Source: Planctomycetota bacterium (GTDB lineage: Bacteria; Planctomycetota; GCA-002687715). From it: a stretch of DNA of 12,328 nucleotides. The translations under genes were made by a program, and so were the position numbers. Shown piece after piece: positions 7,755-12,328 of the stretch; the first letter of the stretch is position 1; each line of letters starts with the position of its first letter. The DNA lies in assembly GCA_013213915.1 (NCBI GenBank), contig JABSRK010000080.1, forward strand, positions 1-12,328. The letters are read 5' to 3'. The notes under the pieces were generated by a model, which was not told the origin of the DNA, did not search any database, and saw only the letters and a program-made list of their open reading frames with translations.

Positions 7755-8590
7755 CCCACAAGCAGGCCCGGTTCTTCCTCGGGCCGCTGCTGTTGGCTGC
7801 GGTCGTCGGCGTGTTCCTTGCGGACGCCGCCATGGGGCGTCCCCTGCTGACCGAGATCGTCATTGTCCTGCTCGGCGTGGTGGCGCTTTTCGAATTTGCA
7901 GCCATCACGGGGATGCCCGGCGCCGTACGGGGGGCGCTGATGGTAACGGGCGCTGCCGTGATGGTCTCGTTCGCACAGGAGTATGAGTACCCAGGTTCAC
8001 GGATTCCGGTCATCGCTGCGTGCGTCCTTGTCCCGTTTCTCGTCGTGATGTGTCTGCGGTGGGGCAGCGGGGTCGTGAAGAGAGACGATCTCGTCGTTCT
8101 TGGGGCCATTGCCCTTGCGTGGCTCTTCGTCGTTGCGCCAGCGGTGTTTCTCATGCGCGCGCTGCATCTTCCGCACGGGATTTCCTGGACCATCATCCTC
8201 GTCGTTGGCTCGAAGCTGAACGATATTGGCGGTTACCTGGTGGGCTCGACTCTCGGACGTCACAAACTGTGCCCGGGCGTCAGCCCTAACAAGAGCGTCG
8301 AAGGTGCCATCGGTGGACTCGTGCTTGGCACCATCGGGACGCTCGCCATGGCTTCGTTCATCGATCCCATTTCGGGATTGCTCGTGCCGTGGCAAGCGAT
8401 CGTCTTCGGCTTGGTGCTGGGCGTCGCGACGCAGCTTGGCGACCTGTTCGAATCCATGCTCAAGCGCGCGGCGGACGTGAAGGACTCGGGCGCTTTGCTC
8501 CCAGGGTTCGGAGGTGTTTTGGACCTCGTTGACAGCCTCATCCTCGCTGCTCCCGTGGGGTATGCTGTGGGCCTCGCCTGGCTGGCGTGA
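7751..8590 (+). CDS. cdsA: Phosphatidate cytidylyltransferase (CDP-diglyceride synthase)
   Basis: A 279-residue polytopic membrane protein. It makes CDP-diacylglycerol from phosphatidate and CTP, the branch point for phospholipids. About seven to eight hydrophobic segments can be seen by eye (for example 8-26, 32-52, 62-75, 86-101, 113-135, 145-154, 187-203, 217-229 and 262-277). The cytoplasmic loops carry SKLNDIGGYLVGSTLGRHK (154-172) and SPNKSVEGAIGG (178-189). The family signature is at 235-261: SMLKRAADVKDSG...PGFGGVLDLVD. It keeps K238, R239, K244, D245, D258 and D261, but the usual HGG is FGG (F253) and the Arg of DRxD is L259. The GTG start is fixed by its Shine-Dalgarno at 7741-7746. 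The uppS-cdsA pair is usual; the expected dxr-rseP genes do not follow. Confidence 0.92.
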   Translation: MTHKQARFFLGPLLLAAVVGVFLADAAMGRPLLTEIVIVLLGVVALFEFAAITGMPGAVRGALMVTGAAVMVSFAQEYEYPGSRIPVIAACVLVPFLVVMCLRWGSGVVKRDDLVVLGAIALAWLFVVAPAVFLMRALHLPHGISWTIILVVGSKLNDIGGYLVGSTLGRHKLCPGVSPNKSVEGAIGGLVLGTIGTLAMASFIDPISGLLVPWQAIVFGLVLGVATQLGDLFESMLKRAADVKDSGALLPGFGGVLDLVDSLILAAPVGYAVGLAWLA

Positions 8591-8591
8591 T

Positions 8592-9611
8592 ATGAGCGAA
8601 CGAACGATCCCCTTCCGCGACCTGGAAGAAGAGCGCTCGCTGTTCGGAAGCCTGGATCGCAACCTCCATTTGCTCCGGCGGCTGTACAAGGTCGACGCGG
8701 TAAGCCGTGGCGGCATGCTCAAGCTGACAGGAGATCCGGAGGCGCTGGCCGAGGCCGCACGCGTCGTCGAGGAGGCGCTCGGGCTCATCCGGGGCGGAAG
8801 GCCCCTGGACGCCGACGCCGTCGAGCGCGTTCTCCGTCGCCGTGGCGGGGACGGGGAAGGCGGGTCTTCGGAGACCGGTCCGGTTCGCCCCCAGGTCGAG
8901 CCGCGCACAGAGAACCAGGCCAAGTACCTGGACGTCATCAGCAGGAGCACGATCACGTTTGCGATCGGACCGGCCGGGACGGGCAAGTCGTTCCTCGCCG
9001 TCGCCATGGCGGTTGCCTACCTCAAGAAGGGGACGTTTCGCCGTATCATCCTGTGCCGTCCAGCGGTCGAGGCGGGGGAGAACCTGGGCTTCTTGCCAGG
9101 CGACATGGCGTCCAAGGTCGATCCGTACCTGCGGCCGTTGTACGACGCGTTGCACGCGTTGCTCCCCCGCATGCAGCTCGAACGCTACATCGATGAGGGC
9201 GTGGTCGAGATCCTCCCGCTGGCGTACATGCGAGGCCGTACCCTCGACCACGCGTGCATCATTCTCGACGAGGCGCAGAACACCACCGATACGCAGATGA
9301 AGATGGCACTGACGCGTCTCGGGCGAAACTCGAAGATGATTGTGACGGGAGACATCACCCAGATCGATCTCCCGAGGAGGGTATCGTCTGGTCTGGTGCG
9401 CGCGCGTCGGGTTCTCTCCGGAATCGACGGCGTCGCGTTCATGCACCTGTCGAAGGTCGATATCGTCCGCCACCGAGTCGTCGCCGACGTGGTGCGGGCG
9501 TACAGCCGCGCCGACGAGAACGACCGGCTCGAAGCGAAGGAGCGCCTGGGGCTGGGTGGTGACGATCGAAGGGCGAAGCCCGATCAGCGTGGTGGCAGGG
9601 GAACGCAGTAG
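8592..9611 (+). CDS. PhoH-like ATPase (PhoH/YbeZ family)
   Basis: A 339-residue P-loop ATPase of the PhoH family, linked to RNA metabolism and commonly encoded beside ybeY, as here. An N-terminal KH-like region (about 17-65) is followed by a charged variable linker (84-108), then the ATPase core: FAIGPAGTGKSFLAVAMA (123-140, Walker A), CRPAVEAGENLGFLPGD (155-171), ILPLAYMRGRTL (207-218), CIILDEAQNTT (222-232, Walker B with D226 and E227) and TGDITQIDLP (252-261). All catalytic residues are intact. The C-terminal 25 residues are basic and probably disordered. The start at 8592 lies one base after the cdsA stop; an ATG at 8514 in the same frame would add 26 residues overlapping cdsA and is rejected. 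Nucleic-acid substrate and partner are not shown by the sequence. Confidence 0.93.
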   Translation: MSERTIPFRDLEEERSLFGSLDRNLHLLRRLYKVDAVSRGGMLKLTGDPEALAEAARVVEEALGLIRGGRPLDADAVERVLRRRGGDGEGGSSETGPVRPQVEPRTENQAKYLDVISRSTITFAIGPAGTGKSFLAVAMAVAYLKKGTFRRIILCRPAVEAGENLGFLPGDMASKVDPYLRPLYDALHALLPRMQLERYIDEGVVEILPLAYMRGRTLDHACIILDEAQNTTDTQMKMALTRLGRNSKMIVTGDITQIDLPRRVSSGLVRARRVLSGIDGVAFMHLSKVDIVRHRVVADVVRAYSRADENDRLEAKERLGLGGDDRRAKPDQRGGRGTQ

Positions 9612-9613
9612 CT

Positions 9614-9853
9614 GTGGCTGAGGTGAAGGGCCGAACGCGCAGCGAGACGGGGAAGGCGCACCTCCTCCAGTCGCCCGCTCGTATCCGCAACCAGGTTGAC
9701 GAGATCATCGTGACGCGGATGACCGACCGGCAGCTCGACGAGACGCCGCTGACGTTCGCTGACCTCGCACGGATCGAGGACGCGTTTGTTCGCGTGCTGG
9801 TCGGGATCTTCCACGTGCGCCCCAAGTACCCTCAGATCACGGTCAAGGGCTGA
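9614..9853 (+). CDS. Small protein matching only the C-terminal tail of the PgpH/YqfF 7TM-HD family
   Basis: A 79-residue ORF from GTG to TGA, two bases after phoH and overlapping ybeY by one base. Residues about 18-73 look like the last ~55 residues of PgpH (7TM-HD cyclic-di-AMP phosphodiesterase): SPARIRNQVDEIIVTRM, then RQLDETPLTFADL (39-51), then IEDAFVRVLVGIFHVRPKYP (54-73). These correspond to the family ending of the form DP(T)P..I...V, GQLDE..LT..DL, I..AFV..L.GI.H.R..YP. In Firmicutes and others the full-length gene sits exactly here (phoH-pgpH-ybeY). The extracellular domain, seven membrane helices and the HD catalytic residues are all missing, so no phosphodiesterase activity is expected. 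The frame is intact and the motifs are kept, which argues for a retained small protein rather than decay. Function unknown. A GTG at 9623 is an alternative start. Confidence 0.75.
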   Translation: MAEVKGRTRSETGKAHLLQSPARIRNQVDEIIVTRMTDRQLDETPLTFADLARIEDAFVRVLVGIFHVRPKYPQITVKG

Positions 9854-10287
9854 TGGATGTGACCATGGTCCACGACCGCGTTCCGCTCGACCATGACGTG
9901 CTCATGCGGGTGGCCGAAGCGGTCTTCGGCGGCGAGAAGTCCGCTCCTCTGGACGTGAGCCTGGTCGTGGTGGACGACGCTGAGAGTCGACGGGTCAATG
10001 TCGAGCACCTGGGCCACGACTGGGTGACTGATGTCATCGCCTTCGATCTGCGCGACGAGACCGTCGATGAGCGGGGCCCCGACGGGGAGGTCTACGTCAA
10101 CGGCGAGTTGGCGGCGCGTGAGGCCGCGGCGCGCGGCTGTGAGGCGTCGTCCGAGCTGCTCTTCTACATCGTCCATGGCCTGCTGCACTTGCTTGGTTAC
10201 GATGACGCAACTCCAGCAGAACGAGGTCGCATGCACGCGCTCCAGCGTCATTACCTCGAGTCTGCCGGGGTGATCCCGCCGAACTGA
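9853..10287 (+). CDS. ybeY: Endoribonuclease YbeY (rRNA maturation factor)
   Basis: A 144-residue protein, normal size. YbeY is a metal-dependent endoribonuclease that acts in 16S rRNA 3' maturation and ribosome quality control. Recognisable parts are LSLVVVDDAESRRVNVEHLGHDWVTDVIAF (with the family's TDVLSF-like TDVIAF, 59-64), GEVYVNGELAAREAAARG (78-95) and the metal site HGLLHLLGYDD (108-118). H108 and H112 are in place, but the third ligand, His in E. coli YbeY (GYDH), is D118. Asp can bind zinc, so the enzyme may still be active. Its ATG overlaps the previous stop (TGATG). Adjacency to phoH is the usual context. Confidence 0.94.
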   Translation: MDVTMVHDRVPLDHDVLMRVAEAVFGGEKSAPLDVSLVVVDDAESRRVNVEHLGHDWVTDVIAFDLRDETVDERGPDGEVYVNGELAAREAAARGCEASSELLFYIVHGLLHLLGYDDATPAERGRMHALQRHYLESAGVIPPN

Positions 10288-10309
10288 GACGCGAGCGATA
10301 CATCGACCC

Positions 10310-11422
10310 ATGGACGGCAACCGCCTGCCCGATGACGACACACTGTTCATCCGCGCTGCGCAGCGCGAGAGCCTGCTCACCGACGAGCAGATCGCCGAAG
10401 GGCGGGAGTTGCAGCAAAAGATGCGGGACATGGGGCTGAAGCCCAAGCCCATCAGCGAGATCCTGCAGGAGCGGTGCTACCTCATCCCCGAAGAAGCCAG
10501 CCGGCTCAGAGAGACCGTGGAGAAGGTGCGGCATCAGTTCCGCATCCCAGGCTACAAGTTGTTGAAGCGGCTCGGTCGCGGATCGATGGGGACCGTGTAC
10601 AAGGCGCGTCAGCTCAACCTCGATCGCCTCGTCGCGATCAAGGTGCTCGCATCGTTTCTCTCCGAGAACGCGGCGTTCGTGAAGCGCTTCCTCAAGGAGG
10701 CGCGCGTCATCGGCAAGCTGAACCACCCGAACATCGTTCAGGGATTCGATGCGGGGGACGTGGACGGGACGTACTACTTTGCGATGGAGTACTGCTCCGG
10801 CCCCACGTTGCTCACCATCCTGGAGCGCGGCGGTGCGCTCGACCAGGACCGTGCGATCAACATCGTCTCGCAGGTGGCGCGGGCGCTCGATCACGCCGTC
10901 ACCCAGGGTTTGATTCACCGGGACGTGAAACCGGACAACATCATGATCGTACAGGGCGGCGTCGCGAAGCTGTGCGACCTCGGTCTCGCCAAGGATGTGT
11001 CGCGCGGATCTGGGAGCACAGAGAAAGGCGCGACTCTGGGGACGCCGAATTACATCTCCCCGGAGCAGGCGCGCGGTGACGCGCACGTGGACATTCGCAG
11101 TGACCTTTACTCGCTCGGGGCGACGCTGTACCACATGGTGACGGGGGTCCCGCCGTTCGATGGCCCGAACCCTACCGTCATCATGGTCAAGCACCTGAAC
11201 GAGCCTCCGTTGCCGCCGCGCGTACGCAGTCGTGACGTCGATGCCCGGTTGCAACCAATCATCATCAAGATGCTCGCTAAGAACCCGGACGACCGCTACC
11301 AGACACCGTCCGAACTGCTCGCGCAACTTGATGATCTACGCGGACGCCGCCGAGCTGAGGCCGCTGGAGAGCCGCCGCCGCAGCAGCCCGTGCGACCGCC
11401 TGTCATCCGACGTCGGCGCTGA
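10310..11422 (+). CDS. Soluble Hanks-type serine/threonine protein kinase
   Basis: A 370-residue kinase with no transmembrane segment. An N-terminal helical region (about 12-75, charged, coiled-coil-like, with EQIAEGRELQQKM and ISEILQERCYLIPEEASRL) precedes the kinase domain (about 82-345). The domain shows the Gly loop GRGSMGTVYKA (89-99), K111 in VAIKVL, alpha-C E130, HRDVKPDN (203-210) with catalytic D205, D223 in DLG (instead of DFG), GTPNYISPEQARGD (SPE for APE) and DIRSDLYSLGATLYHMVTGVPPF. All catalytic residues are intact, so activity is expected. The Pro/Arg-rich tail (about 345-370) is probably disordered. HRD with Arg suggests regulation by activation-loop phosphorylation. The target is unknown. 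It starts 22 bases after ybeY with only a weak GAG-type Shine-Dalgarno, so it may be less tightly coupled than the upstream genes. Confidence 0.93.
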   Translation: MDGNRLPDDDTLFIRAAQRESLLTDEQIAEGRELQQKMRDMGLKPKPISEILQERCYLIPEEASRLRETVEKVRHQFRIPGYKLLKRLGRGSMGTVYKARQLNLDRLVAIKVLASFLSENAAFVKRFLKEARVIGKLNHPNIVQGFDAGDVDGTYYFAMEYCSGPTLLTILERGGALDQDRAINIVSQVARALDHAVTQGLIHRDVKPDNIMIVQGGVAKLCDLGLAKDVSRGSGSTEKGATLGTPNYISPEQARGDAHVDIRSDLYSLGATLYHMVTGVPPFDGPNPTVIMVKHLNEPPLPPRVRSRDVDARLQPIIIKMLAKNPDDRYQTPSELLAQLDDLRGRRRAEAAGEPPPQQPVRPPVIRRRR

Positions 11423-11494
11423 CGACGCCTGTGGTAGCCTCTCTCGTCGGGACGACCGCGTTTTGCGCCGTTCCTGTATCAGAGAGCCCCGTCC
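11423..11494 (+). other. Longest intergenic gap in the window (72 bases)
   Basis: This stretch between the kinase stop and the esterase ATG is the only sizeable gap. It has no clear -35/-10 pair. A short inverted repeat, TCGTC-GG-GACGA (about 11444-11455), has too small a loop to be a good terminator and lacks a T-run. Nothing further is supported. Confidence 0.4.
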
Positions 11495-12328
11495 ATGCAC
11501 TCGAAGGCAACGGTTGTTGCAGTCCTCGCCCTCGTCCTGACGTGCGTCGCCCAGGATGCAGCGAAACCGCGCACCGAGCGGATCGCCATCCCCAGCGAGG
11601 CCGTGGATGCAGATGTCAAGGTGGCCGTCCATTTGCCTGCGGGCTACGACACGACGAAAGACCGCCGGTACCCGGTGATCTTCTTCCTGCACGGAGCCGG
11701 ACGGGGGAGCGAGCGTACGTGGGCCCAGCGCGGCACCAACGACACCGTCGCGAGGCTCGTCGAACAGAAGAAGCTGCCACCCTGCATTATTGTCTGCCCG
11801 CGCGACGCGGGCCGCATGACCTTCTACATCAACTGGAAGGGACAGCGCACTCAGCGGCACGCTGACTTCATCACGGCGGAGCTCCCGGCATACATCGATG
11901 AGAAGTATCGCACTCTGAAGGGGCGGGCTTTCCGCGCGCTCATGGGAGATTCCATGGGCGGCTTCGGCGCGCTGGTGAACGCGTTGCGCCACCCTCGAGT
12001 CTTCGGCTCCGTCTCTGCACACGAGCCGGCGATCTATCCGGAGGACATCGAGAGCCTCCCCGGCTGGATTCGCAGCGGTGGCCGGGGGAGAGGGAGCATC
12101 CTCGCTCGTCTCTTCGGTGACCCCCTGGACCAGAAGTACTGGCTCGAGCACAACGTCTTCCACATTGCGAAGACGGCGAAGAAGGGGGCGTTCGAGGATC
12201 TGCCGATCTACTTCGATGTCGGCGAGAACGATCGCTACGGGCTGGACCAGACCTGTCCGCCGTGGTCCACGTTGCTCAAGGCCAAGGGGGTGAAGCACAC
12301 GTTCCATCTGCGCCCCGGGGGGCACGGC
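11495..12328 (+). CDS. Secreted alpha/beta hydrolase, putative esterase (esterase D/PF00756-like), 3' end outside window
   Basis: The frame runs open from ATG at 11495 to the right edge: 278 residues, no stop seen. The N terminus is a Sec-type signal peptide (basic K4, hydrophobic 5-18, possible cleavage after A19); LTC at 15-17 is not a proper lipobox. The mature part begins with a strand region typical of putative esterases (KVAVHLPAGYD, RRYPVIFFLHGAG at 58-69 giving the oxyanion loop). The nucleophile elbow is GDSMGG with S153, the acid is probably D246 in GENDRYGL, and the base H277 in PGGHG at the very end, so the visible piece nearly completes the domain. The substrate cannot be told; relatives include acyl esterases, feruloyl esterases and S-formylglutathione hydrolase. 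It is separated from the kinase by 72 bases, so it may have its own promoter, though none is convincing. Confidence 0.85.
   Translation, partial: MHSKATVVAVLALVLTCVAQDAAKPRTERIAIPSEAVDADVKVAVHLPAGYDTTKDRRYPVIFFLHGAGRGSERTWAQRGTNDTVARLVEQKKLPPCIIVCPRDAGRMTFYINWKGQRTQRHADFITAELPAYIDEKYRTLKGRAFRALMGDSMGGFGALVNALRHPRVFGSVSAHEPAIYPEDIESLPGWIRSGGRGRGSILARLFGDPLDQKYWLEHNVFHIAKTAKKGAFEDLPIYFDVGENDRYGLDQTCPPWSTLLKAKGVKHTFHLRPGGHG

Noticed and set aside
8538..9473. 311-codon open frame on the minus strand opposite phoH
   Set aside because: Antisense shadow of phoH; composition is not protein-like and has no family match.
9609..9620. Frameshift between phoH and the small ORF making one longer protein
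   Set aside because: phoH already has its complete ATPase core and a disordered tail, and the small ORF matches a different family (PgpH), so a fusion or frameshift is not needed.
10097..11326. 409-codon open frame on the minus strand opposite the kinase
   Set aside because: It is a mirror of the GC-rich kinase and ybeY genes; the translation is rich in Arg, His and Asp, shows no recognisable motif, and the + strand kinase is unequivocal.
11444..11455. Inverted repeat TCGTC-GG-GACGA after the kinase as a terminator
   Set aside because: Loop of two bases, short stem and no T-run; not a credible intrinsic terminator.

Overview
This 12.3 kb window is GC-rich bacterial chromosomal DNA (by eye about 60-65% G+C). 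Every supported gene lies on the + strand, and most junctions overlap or are separated by only a few bases, so it reads as one long co-directional block of housekeeping genes. No RNA gene, CRISPR array, insertion sequence, integrase or phage gene was seen. The lineage is uncertain. A lysine-rich histone H1-like protein, a soluble Hanks-type kinase of the HRDVKPDN/GTPNYISPEQ type and the way housekeeping genes are mixed together fit Planctomycetota or a related phylum; this is inference.

Layout. (1) 1-389: end of a Lys/Arg/Ala-rich histone H1-like DNA-binding protein with an AT-hook-like motif and three 15-residue repeats. (2) 386-3461: Maf nucleotide pyrophosphatase, a membrane-anchored protein that looks like an amidase/PGRP-fold domain stripped of zinc ligands, a DUF192 lipoprotein, and a CtpA-type S41 protease. 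(3) 3464-7020: tsaD (tRNA t6A synthesis), carA (carbamoyl phosphate synthase small subunit, without carB beside it) and purA (AMP synthesis). (4) 7017-8590: uppS and cdsA, the classic lipid-precursor pair, coupled by a GTGA overlap and a perfect AGGAGG. (5) 8592-10287: phoH, a 79-residue ORF, and ybeY. (6) 10310-end: a soluble Ser/Thr kinase and a secreted esterase-type alpha/beta hydrolase cut by the right edge.

The two most interesting points are small. The 79-residue ORF between phoH and ybeY (9614-9853) matches only the extreme C-terminal tail of the 7TM-HD c-di-AMP phosphodiesterase PgpH (YqfF), whose full gene normally sits exactly there. The membrane and HD catalytic parts are absent, and there is no room for them. 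Second, the 212-residue ORF at 949-1587 keeps the framework of an N-acetylmuramoyl-L-alanine amidase domain, but the second and third zinc ligands appear replaced (Ala and Leu), suggesting a pseudo-enzyme. YbeY with Asp for its third zinc-binding His and CdsA with an altered signature are further departures from family consensus.
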